Shown here one piece after another: positions 25,445 through 33,768 of a DNA stretch of 64,000 bases. Each line of letters begins with the position of its first letter. The stretch's first letter is position 1. Position numbers and translations under genes: made by a program. The notes under the pieces were generated by a model. That model saw only the letters and a list, made by a program, of their open reading frames with translations, ran no database searches and was not told the DNA's origin. Location of the stretch: contig NZ_BAAAFW010000017.1 of NCBI RefSeq assembly GCF_039523735.1, positions 78,112-142,111 on the forward strand. Direction: 5' to 3'. The DNA comes from Tatumella punctata. Its GTDB lineage: Bacteria; Pseudomonadota; Gammaproteobacteria; Enterobacterales; Enterobacteriaceae.

Positions 25445-25987
25445 TCATTGACTCCGGCCCGTTTTACCTGCCCGTGATTGTTCAATACCCGAGATGGCAA
25501 TTAACTGATTATTGGCTGTTTCCAGAGCATGGAGTAACGGATCTATCCATAACACCGCCTGACAGTAAGTTAACTGTCCGGGGGTAATGGCGCGACTACC
25601 GGCTGTAGCAGTGCTGCCGGCAGCAGTGTACATTGCGCGGGTTCGTAAGCTTTGTGCGTACCGGTACAACCGCTGAGCAATATCATCAGGCACAGGCTGG
25701 TTACAACTTTGCCGGTTACGCAGAATTTTCCGATATTCATTAAGTTTTTCCTCTGTCTGTTCCCTGCTGCGGGTATTTGCCGCCAGTACCTGTTGCGAGA
25801 GTCTGTTGGTCTGTAGCCATTGTTGCTGCTGGTGAGTAATGATCGCAGCCTGCTGTTGTTGCTGTTGTTCCGCCTGCTGCTGTGCCACCAGCGCAGTTTT
25901 GTAGCGCCAGCTGACAACCCCGGTCAGGATCAGGCTGCTCAGCCAAATCAGCATAGCGAGAGTAATAAGCAGGGATTTTATGTTCAT
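25445..25987 (-). CDS. Phage Rz-like i-spanin
   Basis: The 180-aa product has one N-terminal signal-anchor helix (ITLAMLIWLSSLILTGVVSW) followed by a Gln/Lys-rich coiled coil (QQQAEQQQQQQ onwards) and a periplasmic domain. This is the architecture of inner-membrane spanins such as lambda Rz, which with Rz1 disrupts the outer membrane in the last step of phage lysis. The start overlaps the endolysin stop by 4 bases (ATGA). Rz1 is embedded in another frame, which strongly supports the call. Sequence similarity in this family is low, so the assignment rests on architecture and context. Confidence 0.85.
   Translation of the reverse strand: MNIKSLLITLAMLIWLSSLILTGVVSWRYKTALVAQQQAEQQQQQQAAIITHQQQQWLQTNRLSQQVLAANTRSREQTEEKLNEYRKILRNRQSCNQPVPDDIAQRLYRYAQSLRTRAMYTAAGSTATAGSRAITPGQLTYCQAVLWIDPLLHALETANNQLIAISGIEQSRAGKTGRSQ
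25570..25740 (-). CDS. Phage Rz1-like o-spanin lipoprotein, nested in the Rz gene
   Basis: A 56-aa frame starts at ATG 25740 with AGAGGAAAAA upstream and lies wholly inside the Rz gene in a different frame. It has a signal peptide (VVTSLCLMILLSGC) with the lipobox LLSGC and a short, Pro-rich mature part (LQPVVAPLPPDS), typical of Rz1 outer-membrane lipoproteins. A longer frame reaching 25917 is open upstream but the lipobox places the true start at 25740. Confidence 0.85.
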   Translation of the reverse strand: MNIGKFCVTGKVVTSLCLMILLSGCTGTHKAYEPAQCTLLPAALLQPVVAPLPPDS

Positions 25988-26610
25988 CCGTGACTCCCGC
26001 TAAATACCTGTAATGCCATTGTGAATCTGGCCTGACGATCAGCAAGCCCGGTACTGCCACCATTAATGATCTGCGTTACTTTGCGGATATTCCCCGGATA
26101 TGCCAGGCAACCATGGGTTTTGTAGAACCAGGCCGCTGAACGGGCGGCCGGTTCCGGTTGCACCAGCATTTCAGGATAACTCAGCAACGGCAGGTTCAGG
26201 CCGCCGGCACAATCACTATAGTTACCGCGGCCAGTGATCTGGATCAGTCCTCGTCCGCGATAAACCCAGCCTTCGGTTGCCGACTGGTTACCCAGCCTGT
26301 TACCGTAGATTAATTCCGCAATCTGTTGCTGTTGGGCTGGCTGTTCAGCACTGCGTCCCAGTAATACCGCCTGCTGACCGGTGATGTATTGTGGAAATAA
26401 TTCGGCTAAGGCATGGCAGGTATAGTTAAAATTTTCGGTGAGTACGCTAAAACCGGCAGATTCGTGGCCGGTCTGAGCAATAAACATTGCCTGATCTTCC
26501 GGCTGTTCAATCGAAAACTCTGACATCGCTCTGGTCAGCGGGCCCAGCCAGACCATGGCCAGTGTTTCACTGATCCCTGCGGCTTGCATAAGTTGTTGCT
26601 GTTGCATCAT
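25984..26610 (-). CDS. GH19-family endolysin (chitinase-class lysozyme)
   Basis: The 208-aa protein starts at ATG 26610, with AGGGA ten bases upstream; the open frame to 26667 is not needed. It matches phage GH19 lysozymes that cleave peptidoglycan glycan strands. Visible features are MFIAQTGHESAGFSVLTENF near residue 60, with the catalytic Glu in HES, then YGNRLGN, RGRGLIQITGRGNY and RSAAWFYKTHGC. The final INGGSTGLADR resembles the GH19 INGG motif. No signal peptide is present, so it would need a holin, which I could not find. It overlaps Rz by 4 bases, forming a compact lysis cassette. Confidence 0.9.
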   Translation of the reverse strand: MMQQQQLMQAAGISETLAMVWLGPLTRAMSEFSIEQPEDQAMFIAQTGHESAGFSVLTENFNYTCHALAELFPQYITGQQAVLLGRSAEQPAQQQQIAELIYGNRLGNQSATEGWVYRGRGLIQITGRGNYSDCAGGLNLPLLSYPEMLVQPEPAARSAAWFYKTHGCLAYPGNIRKVTQIINGGSTGLADRQARFTMALQVFSGSHG

Positions 26611-27083
26611 AGATGATGATCCCTGAATTTCAGAAACCCGCCATTGCGGGTAGTTAATGTGGATCATCAGCCTAGGTATTTACCCGGTCAGCGACCAGCA
26701 ACGCCGGTTGTGCCAATAGCCAGCCAGCAAAAACTCAGCAGCAGCACCGATTATTATACGCGGGTACCCTGCGACAGGTGTTTTCAGGGATATAGCCGCT
26801 CCGGAGACACCGTTATTACTTCAGAAAATCAAATTGCCCGGGGACGGATAAATTTCCGGATACTGCCAGCCGGACAGAAGAAATATTTGCCCTGCCCGCA
26901 AACAGGAAAATTATTGATACAGGCCGAACGATCCGCTATCAGTCACAGGTAAGCAGCCTGCCCCCCGCTCTTATTCACGTTAAACGACCTGTAAAAAGAA
27001 CAGGCCACAGCTGTCAGGCTGTGGCCTCAGGTAAATAACCGTTAAAAGGCTGAAGGAAAGGTGTATCAGGGCCGGTTTATCAC
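26611..27083. other. Region between the endolysin gene and phoH
   Basis: About 470 bp. I looked for a holin reading leftward into the endolysin and found none with a start codon. A 43-codon hydrophobic stretch near 26700-26830 on the minus strand has no start. A 102-codon plus-strand frame (26644-26952) contains CDRC and CPQT segments but no recognisable family or ribosome-binding site. The phoH terminator lies at 26992-27027. Confidence 0.45.
26992..27027 (-). terminator. Intrinsic terminator of phoH
   Basis: On the minus strand AGGCCACAG pairs with CTGTGGCCT around 8 nt and is followed by GTTCTTTTT. It lies about 57 bp after the phoH stop. Confidence 0.8.
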
Positions 27084-27872
27084 TCAGTCATAGGCCTGCA
27101 AAGTACGCTGGCACAGTTCTGAACGGACACAATCCTGTTTATCAAAATGTACCAGACCGACCAGCTGGTCATCCGTAAAACGCTGTAAGGCATCTGCCAG
27201 CCCGGAAGTCACCCCCGACGGCAAATCACACTGGGTAATATCCCCGTTAACAATCACAGTCACATTTTCGCCTAATCGCGTAAGGAACATTTTCATCTGC
27301 GCGGCAGTAACGTTTTGTGCTTCATCAAGAATGACAAATGCATTTTCGAAGGTCCGCCCGCGCATATAAGCAAAGGGGGCTATTTCGACTTTCCCAATTT
27401 CTGGGCGCAGGCAGTATTGCATAAATGAGGCACCGAGACGTTTTACCAGCACGTCATATACCGGACGAAAATAAGGCGCAAATTTCTCAGCAATATCACC
27501 GGGCAGAAAACCAAGATCTTCATCAGCCTGCAATACCGGGCGGGTCACGATAATACGTTCAACATCTTTACCGGATAATGCTTCCGCAGCTTTTGCGGCG
27601 CTGATCCAGGTTTTACCACAACCGGCTTCGCCGGTGGCAAAAATAAGTTGTTTATTTTCGATGGCAGCCAGATAGCGCGCCTGCGCATCATTACGGGCTG
27701 CGATGACTGAGCGATCGCGGGAGTCACGCGCCATACCAATAGAGTCCATACCCCCCATTTGTACCAGCGAAGTCACCGATTCTTCCTCGCGCTGCCGGTG
27801 GCTGCGTGAGTCATTACGGATCACCCGGCGCGCTTCACGACGCGCTTTAATCACTGCTTTCTGTCTTCCCAT
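27084..27872 (-). CDS. phoH: PhoH-family ATPase
   Basis: This 262-aa P-loop protein is collinear with E. coli PhoH as remembered, including the basic start MGRQKAVIKARREARRVIRN and the EESVTSLVQMGGMDSIGMAR segment. It has the Walker A motif FATGEAGCGKTWISAAKAAE near residue 80 and RPVLQADEDLGFLPGDI. Walker B is VILDEAQNVTAAQMKMFLTR near 182, and the sensor-like VIVNGDITQCDLP follows. PhoH proteins bind ATP, belong to the phosphate-starvation regulon in E. coli and are thought to act on RNA, but the cellular role is unsettled. I see no clear Pho box upstream. Confidence 0.95.
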   Translation of the reverse strand: MGRQKAVIKARREARRVIRNDSRSHRQREEESVTSLVQMGGMDSIGMARDSRDRSVIAARNDAQARYLAAIENKQLIFATGEAGCGKTWISAAKAAEALSGKDVERIIVTRPVLQADEDLGFLPGDIAEKFAPYFRPVYDVLVKRLGASFMQYCLRPEIGKVEIAPFAYMRGRTFENAFVILDEAQNVTAAQMKMFLTRLGENVTVIVNGDITQCDLPSGVTSGLADALQRFTDDQLVGLVHFDKQDCVRSELCQRTLQAYD

Positions 27873-28393
27873 GTTGGCACCTTACAGTTGGTTTCATTTT
27901 CCGTGTCTGAAAACAGACGCGTATACGTGAACGCTTTAGAGGTTAACAGGCTTCCTTTTAAGCCATAAACGGCCATAGAAATCAGCGCATCGCTCGAATG
28001 AACGTGCACCAGTAAAAGAGACATGCAGTAATGAGAATAAGGGAGAAGCTGCTAATAAGTGTTGATTACAGCCAGTACCTGTGCCGGGCGACACAAGTGA
28101 AATGTTTCTGAAGTCATACCAGCAGTCACAATTCATCCATACTCTCCGGAGAAACTATCGACACCATCACTTACAGGGAATAATTTGTACCTGACAGGCA
28201 GTGAAATGCAACACTATTTTTACTAATTCGATAAAAAATAATCAGAAATCCGAGTAAATTAATAAAATAACAAATAAAAAACAAAGTGTTATTTTATTTC
28301 TTTCCGGCGGGAATAATGATCAGAATAGTCCCCTGACGCCGGTGATATGATATATAAATCAGTCCTGAGGCCAGCAACTGATTTATATTACCG
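27873..28393. other. Intergenic region between phoH and efeB
   Basis: About 520 bp, becoming very AT-rich from 28150 to 28290. I found no gene with a ribosome-binding site, no tRNA and no convincing terminator. It should contain the phoH promoter and the 3' end of the efeUOB transcript. Confidence 0.45.
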
Positions 28394-29683
28394 TCATAAA
28401 AAAGGTTGATTTTCGAGCAGTGACTGGGCCAGATAATGCTGATTATCGGCAACGCCGGGTAAGGCAAAAAAATATCCGCCGCCAAATGGCCGGATATATT
28501 CTTCAAGAGGTTCACCATTCAGCCGTTGCTGTACACTGATAAAAGATTTTTCCAAATCCCGTTGATAACAGACAAACAGCAGCCCCATATCCAGTTGTCC
28601 CGATGCCAGTACTTCGCCGGAATAACTATAACCACGGCGTAATAGCAACCGTTGCTCACTGCCGGCATCACGTGGATTCGCCAGCCGCATATGTGCATCC
28701 AATGGGATAATCTGCCCTTGTGGATCCTGACTGTAGTCGGGTACATCATGTTCATGCTGCATACCCAGCGGTGCACCATTGGTTTTATTACGCCCGAAAA
28801 TCGTTTCCTGCTCATGCAACGGTGTCCGATCCCACATTTCAACATGGAAACGAATCAGCCTGACGGCCTGATAACTGCCGCCGGTTGCCCACTCAGGTTC
28901 TCCCGAAGCGGGAGCAACCCACAACACCCGTTCAATCAGTTCAGGGTCTGAAGTCTGTGGATTGGCTGTGCCATCTTTAAAACCCAGCAAGTTTACCGGC
29001 GTTTCTTTACCACGACTGGCGGCAGCATGGGCAGAAATAAAACCTTCATACCTCCAGCGAACGGCCAGTAAATCCGGCATATATTTGATGATGTCACGGG
29101 CCGCATGGATCACCGTATCCCGGCCATTAGCACAGATCTGCAACAGTAAATCACCGTGACAATAGGCAGCATCCAGCGAATCATTCGGAAAACGGGTCAT
29201 GATTTGCAGTTTACGTGGTTTACGGGCCTGTAACCCATAACGACTGTCAAATAATGATGCTCCCACCGAGACAGTAATAGTGAGGTTATCCGGCAGGATA
29301 TCCGCCCCAAGGATCCCTGAGTCCATTGGTGGCAATAACGGATTTTCTTGTGCCGGAGCCGGTCCGCCAGTGGTCAGAAATGCGATACGCTCAGTGAGCA
29401 ATCTGAACATCCGTTGTAAATCTGCGGTATTCTCTGCCAGCACATCAAATGCCAGTAACATCATCGACGCCTGTTGTGGCGTGATAATACCGGCCTGATG
29501 TGGCCCGTAGAACGGCTCAAGCCCGTAACGTTGATCCTGTGGAACACAAGGATCTTGTTCCGCGGTACTGGCCTGCGACTGAAACGGACAGCCCCCGCTG
29601 ACTGCGGCAGCACCGCCAAGCAGGCCCAGTTTTTTTAACCACCGCCGCCGCGATGGTTCGGTGGTCTGAGGTTTACAGGTCAT
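28394..29683 (-). CDS. efeB: DyP-type haem peroxidase EfeB (deferrochelatase)
   Basis: EfeB is a periplasmic haem-containing peroxidase working with EfeO and EfeU in ferrous iron uptake, and it has been reported to extract iron from haem. The 429-aa protein opens with a Tat signal (SRRRWLKKLGLLGGAAAVSG). It carries the DyP signature GFKDGTANP near residue 238 with the distal Asp, the proximal His region in IRFHVEMWDRTPLHEQE near 286, and LLRRGYSYSG near the C-terminus. It starts 2 bp after efeO, so it is co-transcribed and probably translationally coupled. Confidence 0.96.
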   Translation of the reverse strand: MTCKPQTTEPSRRRWLKKLGLLGGAAAVSGGCPFQSQASTAEQDPCVPQDQRYGLEPFYGPHQAGIITPQQASMMLLAFDVLAENTADLQRMFRLLTERIAFLTTGGPAPAQENPLLPPMDSGILGADILPDNLTITVSVGASLFDSRYGLQARKPRKLQIMTRFPNDSLDAAYCHGDLLLQICANGRDTVIHAARDIIKYMPDLLAVRWRYEGFISAHAAASRGKETPVNLLGFKDGTANPQTSDPELIERVLWVAPASGEPEWATGGSYQAVRLIRFHVEMWDRTPLHEQETIFGRNKTNGAPLGMQHEHDVPDYSQDPQGQIIPLDAHMRLANPRDAGSEQRLLLRRGYSYSGEVLASGQLDMGLLFVCYQRDLEKSFISVQQRLNGEPLEEYIRPFGGGYFFALPGVADNQHYLAQSLLENQPFL

Positions 29684-29685
29684 GT

Positions 29686-30807
29686 TTAATCGAGGCCCAG
29701 CGTGCCGCGCAGTTGTGATAAGTCTTCAGCCAGTGTAGTGACCGGCCCTTTCAGCGCATTACGGTCTGCTATAGTCAGCTTGTCATAAGACTGGTAACCG
29801 TCACCCTCGGTATATTTGTCGAGAATAGAATCAACTTTAGTAAAGTTCGCGGTGATCTTAGCCAGTAATGCAGGGTTCTGTTTTTCAAGCAAGGGGTGCA
29901 ACAGGGAAACGATTTTTTGTGCACCGTCAAGATTAGCACGGAAATCTGAAAGATCGGTCCGGCTGTAGCGGTCTTCTTCACCGGAAATTTTCCCTGATGC
30001 GATCTCCTCCATTAAACCGGCAGCACCGCCCACCATTTTGGCAGGCGGGAAAGCCAGTTGGTTAATACGCTGCTGCAGTTCCAGGGTATCCTGATACAAC
30101 TGGTCTGCATAATGTCCCATACCCGCCACCGAATTATCGGCAAATAATGCCTTCTCAAGCCGGTGAAAACCCGTGAATGCAGGATCTTCTGCTTTTTTCT
30201 CGTAATCGTCTTCGCGGGCATCAATCCGTCCATCAAGATCAGAAAACAGCTCTGCGATAGGTTCAATACGTTCATAATGGCGGCGGACCGGCGCAAACAG
30301 CGCCCTGGCACGGACAATATCACCGGCGTTAATAGCATCAGTGAATTGTTTAGTCCCTGCCACCAGCTGAGTCACTTCCGCAACAACATAGGCCTTGTAG
30401 GCGGTTACCGGGCCTTGCAGTGCCAGTAAATGGTTCTGCTGCCGGGTTTCACCCTGCTGACCACTGGCCTTGACTGTCAGTTTCCCCTTAGGGTTACTCA
30501 ACAGGCCACAGGTCATTTCATATTCTCCGGCGTCGAGGGTTGCCGTCAGTTTCTGGCTGAATCCGGGGGCAATGTTTTCACGCTCTTCAACCACCAGCAC
30601 GCCTTTAAGTATTTCCCATTCCAGCCCTTTCTGACTGTTATTCTTAATAATAAACTGTGTCTTACCGGCATTGACGGTTAATGCCATAGGCTCACACCTG
30701 GTGTCCGTTACCGTCACAGTCACCTGAGGAGTACCGGCTGCATTGGCCAGCCCTGAAACCGCCAGCATCGCGGTGAGTAATGCATGACGACGGAAAACTG
30801 TTTTCAT
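29686..30807 (-). CDS. efeO: Periplasmic iron-uptake protein EfeO
   Basis: The 373-aa protein has a Sec signal peptide (RRHALLTAMLAVSGLANAAG). An N-terminal cupredoxin-like domain follows (VTVTDTRCEPMALTVNAGKTQF, then EYEMTCGLLSNPKGKL). The C-terminal M75 peptidase-like domain has the metal-site motif HYERIEPIAELFSDLD near residue 172 and GFHRLEKALF. EfeO is thought to bind iron in the periplasm and pass it to EfeU. It lies 45 bp after efeU and directly before efeB. Confidence 0.96.
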   Translation of the reverse strand: MKTVFRRHALLTAMLAVSGLANAAGTPQVTVTVTDTRCEPMALTVNAGKTQFIIKNNSQKGLEWEILKGVLVVEERENIAPGFSQKLTATLDAGEYEMTCGLLSNPKGKLTVKASGQQGETRQQNHLLALQGPVTAYKAYVVAEVTQLVAGTKQFTDAINAGDIVRARALFAPVRRHYERIEPIAELFSDLDGRIDAREDDYEKKAEDPAFTGFHRLEKALFADNSVAGMGHYADQLYQDTLELQQRINQLAFPPAKMVGGAAGLMEEIASGKISGEEDRYSRTDLSDFRANLDGAQKIVSLLHPLLEKQNPALLAKITANFTKVDSILDKYTEGDGYQSYDKLTIADRNALKGPVTTLAEDLSQLRGTLGLD

Positions 30808-30852
30808 GTCTGAATCCCTGTTTATATGGTTTAAAATAGCAGTACCCGGATA

Positions 30853-31686
30853 TCAGCTGGCCGGCCGGCTGACAGTGACTACCGGACCCGCGCTGCGGAA
30901 AAACAGCAGTAATGCGGGAATCAGATAAAGGCACCAGACAGCCACTTCACTGACTGTCGGGGCCTCCTGATATCCGAGAATACCTTCCAGTAAGGTACCC
31001 GCCACTGAATGGGTCGATAAAATATCACTAAGGTCAAAAGCTACAGACTGGTAACCGTTCCAGATACCCGCCTCATGAAAAGCGCGGACGGCACCGGCAG
31101 CCAGGCCCGCGGCAACAAATAAAATGAATAAACTGGTCCAGCGGAAAAAACCGGCAAGATTAAGGGTAATCCCCCCACGATACAGCAGTATGCCGAGGAA
31201 AATGGCGGTCACCAGCCCGAGCACTGCACCTGCCGGTGGTGCATATCCCACACCCTGAGTGAATGCCGCCAGCAGGAAAAACACCGATTCCAGTCCTTCA
31301 CGTGCCACTGCCAGAAACACCATAAATACCAGAGCCAGTCCTCCGCCACTGCTGCGTTGTAAAGTATGTTCGATAGCATCTGTCAGCCCGGTTTTTATAT
31401 GACGGGCGACCCGCTGCATCCAGAACACCATCCAGGTAAGCACTACGACCGCAACCATCGCCACAATAGCTTCAAATAATTCCTGCTGTTTCTGCGGGAA
31501 CTCTCCGGTAGTCAGGTTGATGAAAATGCCCAGTCCGAGGCAGAGTACAGCAGCCATTCCGACGCCGGACCACATCGCCGGAAACCATCGGCTACGGCCG
31601 GTTCGCTGCAGATAACTGGCAATCAGACTGACAATTAATGCGGCCTCAAGGCCTTCACGGAGCATTATCAGGAAAGGAACAAACAT
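30853..31686 (-). CDS. efeU: Ferrous iron permease EfeU
   Basis: EfeU is an inner-membrane Fe2+ permease of the Ftr1/OFeT family. The intact 277-aa protein has about seven membrane helices and two REGLE motifs, LREGLEAALIVSLIASYL near residue 9 and AREGLESVFFLLAAF near 128, which bind iron. Unlike E. coli K-12, where efeU carries a frameshift, this frame is complete. It is the first gene of efeUOB and has a Fur-box-like site 47 bp upstream of its start. Confidence 0.96.
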   Translation of the reverse strand: MFVPFLIMLREGLEAALIVSLIASYLQRTGRSRWFPAMWSGVGMAAVLCLGLGIFINLTTGEFPQKQQELFEAIVAMVAVVVLTWMVFWMQRVARHIKTGLTDAIEHTLQRSSGGGLALVFMVFLAVAREGLESVFFLLAAFTQGVGYAPPAGAVLGLVTAIFLGILLYRGGITLNLAGFFRWTSLFILFVAAGLAAGAVRAFHEAGIWNGYQSVAFDLSDILSTHSVAGTLLEGILGYQEAPTVSEVAVWCLYLIPALLLFFRSAGPVVTVSRPAS

Positions 31687-31732
31687 AACTGACCTTATAC
31701 CGAAACGTCAGCATCGGTAAAATAATGTAAAT

Positions 31733-31751
31733 AATTACGATTATTATTCTC
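31733..31751 (-). promoter_or_regulatory. Fur-box-like site upstream of efeU
   Basis: On the minus strand GAGAATAATAATCGTAATT matches the 19-bp Fur consensus at 14 positions. efeUOB is a known Fur target in enterobacteria, so the site is plausible. Confidence 0.65.
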
Positions 31752-31808
31752 ATTTATAAAAAACGCAAGTTCTGTCAGTAAACATTTCCCGTCAGGCGAA
31801 TAAAATCG

Positions 31809-31845
31809 AAAAAAAACCGCCCCATCGACGATGGAACGGTTTTTT
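31809..31845. terminator. Bidirectional intrinsic terminator after putP
   Basis: An imperfect stem made of AACCG-CCATCG and CGATGG-CGGTT has T8 after it on the minus strand (putP direction) and T6 on the plus strand. It lies 25 bp beyond the putP stop. Confidence 0.8.
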
Positions 31846-31869
31846 GCTCAGTGGTTATCTTAGCGGTTA

Positions 31870-33354
31870 TCAGTCACTCAGAAATGCCTGGCGGGCCTTG
31901 TCAAAGCGCTGTAATGCTTGCGGGGACGGACGTGGTCCGATTGAGCTGAAAATAACAATCGCCAGTAATCCGGCAATAAAGCCAGGAATAATCTCGTATA
32001 ACCCGAATAACGCAAACTGTTTCCAGACAATTACCGTGACTGCACCGGCAATCATTCCGGCCAATGCCCCGTTACGCGTCATCTGTTTCCAGCAAACACT
32101 GAGCAATACTACCGGACCGAAAGCCGCACCAAAACCTGCCCAGGCGTAACTGACCAGCCCCAGGACTTTGTTATCCGGATCACGGGCCAGCAGTATTGCG
32201 ATAATCGCCACCAGCAACACCATCAGCCTCCCTACCCAGACCCGCTCCTGTTGTCCGGCATGTTTGCGTAAAAACGCTTTATAAAAATCTTCGGTCAGGG
32301 CACTGGAACAGACCAGCAACTGGCAGCTCAGGGTGGACATTACCGCCGCCAGAATCGCCGACAGTAAGACTCCGGCAATCCACGGGTTGAACAGAATTTT
32401 AGCCAGTTCAATAAATATCCGCTCACCGTTCTGATTTACCGCTGTAGCCAGCGCAGGATTATTATCAAAATAAGCGATGCCAAAGAAACCTACCGCCACG
32501 GCACCGGCCAGACAAAGGACCATCCAGGTCATACCAATCCGCCTTGCGGCATGCATTGAACGGTGCGAATCTGCCGCCATAAAACGTGCCAGGATATGTG
32601 GCTGACCAAAGTAACCCAGTCCCCAGCCAAGCAGCGAAACAATCGCAATAAAATCCATACGGTTAAACAGATTGGTAAAACCGGAGCCGTGTGCTTCAAT
32701 CACTGCCAGCGCATCAGGGATACCACCGACCGCAAATATCACAATTACCGGCGTCAGAATCAGGGCGAAAATCATCAGACCGGCCTGTACCGTATCTGTC
32801 CAGCTAACGGCCAGAAACCCTCCGAGGAAGGTATAGATAATAGTAGCTGTCGCTCCGGCCCAGAGGGCTGTTTCATAGCTCATTCCGAAAGTGCTTTCAA
32901 ATAGCCGTGCACCGGCCACAATGCCTGAGGCGCAGTAAATAGTGAAAAATACCAGGATAATGACCGCAGAAATCACACGTAATAATTTACTGTTATCTTC
33001 AAAGCGGCTGGAAAAATAGTCCGGCAGAGTCAGGGCATTATTGTGATACTCCGTATGCACCCGTAAACGACCGGCAATAATTTTCCAGTTAAACCAGGCG
33101 CCGAGCAGCAGACCGATAGCTATCCAGCTTTCTGAAATACCCGCCAGAAAAATAGCACCAGGCAACCCCATCAGCAGCCAGCCACTCATATCCGATGCAC
33201 CTGCAGATAATGCAGTGACCAGGCTGCCCATTTTACGGCCACCGAGAATATAATCGTCAAAGTTTTTGGTAGAACGCCAGGCGAAGAAGCCGATCAGCAG
33301 CATGCCAAAAATATAAATAATAAATGTCACCACTAACGGGGTACTGATTGTCAT
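31870..33354 (-). CDS. putP: Sodium/proline symporter PutP
   Basis: PutP imports proline with Na+ for use by PutA. I place the start at ATG 33354 (MTISTPLVVTFIIYIFGML), preceded by GGAGAC and matching the E. coli start. The frame is open to 33405 but those 17 residues are not conserved. The 494-aa protein has the SSS-family 13-helix pattern and conserved stretches RSTKNFDDYILGGR, ALSAGASDMSGWLLMGLPGA (Na+ site region), GLGYFGQPHILARFMA and STLSCQLLVCSSALTEDFYK. It is divergent from putA across a shared control region. Confidence 0.97.
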   Translation of the reverse strand: MTISTPLVVTFIIYIFGMLLIGFFAWRSTKNFDDYILGGRKMGSLVTALSAGASDMSGWLLMGLPGAIFLAGISESWIAIGLLLGAWFNWKIIAGRLRVHTEYHNNALTLPDYFSSRFEDNSKLLRVISAVIILVFFTIYCASGIVAGARLFESTFGMSYETALWAGATATIIYTFLGGFLAVSWTDTVQAGLMIFALILTPVIVIFAVGGIPDALAVIEAHGSGFTNLFNRMDFIAIVSLLGWGLGYFGQPHILARFMAADSHRSMHAARRIGMTWMVLCLAGAVAVGFFGIAYFDNNPALATAVNQNGERIFIELAKILFNPWIAGVLLSAILAAVMSTLSCQLLVCSSALTEDFYKAFLRKHAGQQERVWVGRLMVLLVAIIAILLARDPDNKVLGLVSYAWAGFGAAFGPVVLLSVCWKQMTRNGALAGMIAGAVTVIVWKQFALFGLYEIIPGFIAGLLAIVIFSSIGPRPSPQALQRFDKARQAFLSD

Positions 33355-33563
33355 GTTTGTCTCCATTTTTCTTTTATTATCAGGCACAATTAGCGTAAAT
33401 AGCACGACAAAATAGTCACTCCTCCGGCTTTACGCATAGAAACTGCACATATCGTGTATTTTTTCACTCCCCCTGTCCGCTTGTAACAATGAAGTAACAT
33501 GTTGTTCACCCTGGTGCACTCCTTTTTTCTCCGTAATCCGCGCCTGATCAATTTTTTTGATTT

Positions 33564-33737
33564 TGCAACTTTATGCAACCCTGATTTTAATAGATAAATA
33601 GCTATTCTTTACGGGAGGGTAACTATGCACCCCGCCTTGTATCACCACAATAAATACCCGGTGATATGATACTTTTTATATTCATAAGTTTTTCATAGTT
33701 GCAACAGGTTGCAACATCGGTGATATTGAGGTGCAAC
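33564..33737. promoter_or_regulatory. putP-putA control region with five PutA operator motifs
   Basis: PutA represses both genes by binding GTTGCA-type sites through its N-terminal ribbon-helix-helix domain. The motif (GTTGCA or TGCAAC) occurs at 33564-33569, 33574-33579, 33698-33705, 33708-33715 and 33732-33737. The third and fourth are complete GTTGCAAC palindromes spaced 10 bp apart, and the first pair is also 10 bp apart, so each pair lies on one DNA face. The 414-bp gap from 33355 to 33768 otherwise holds no gene. Confidence 0.85.
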
Positions 33738-33768
33738 CTATAATAATTAACCGCAAACGGAGACTCAC

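Noticed and set aside
26644..26952. 102-codon plus-strand frame with CDRC and CPQT segments upstream of the endolysin gene
   Set aside because: No ribosome-binding site, no family recognised, and it overlaps the endolysin leader and approaches the phoH terminator.
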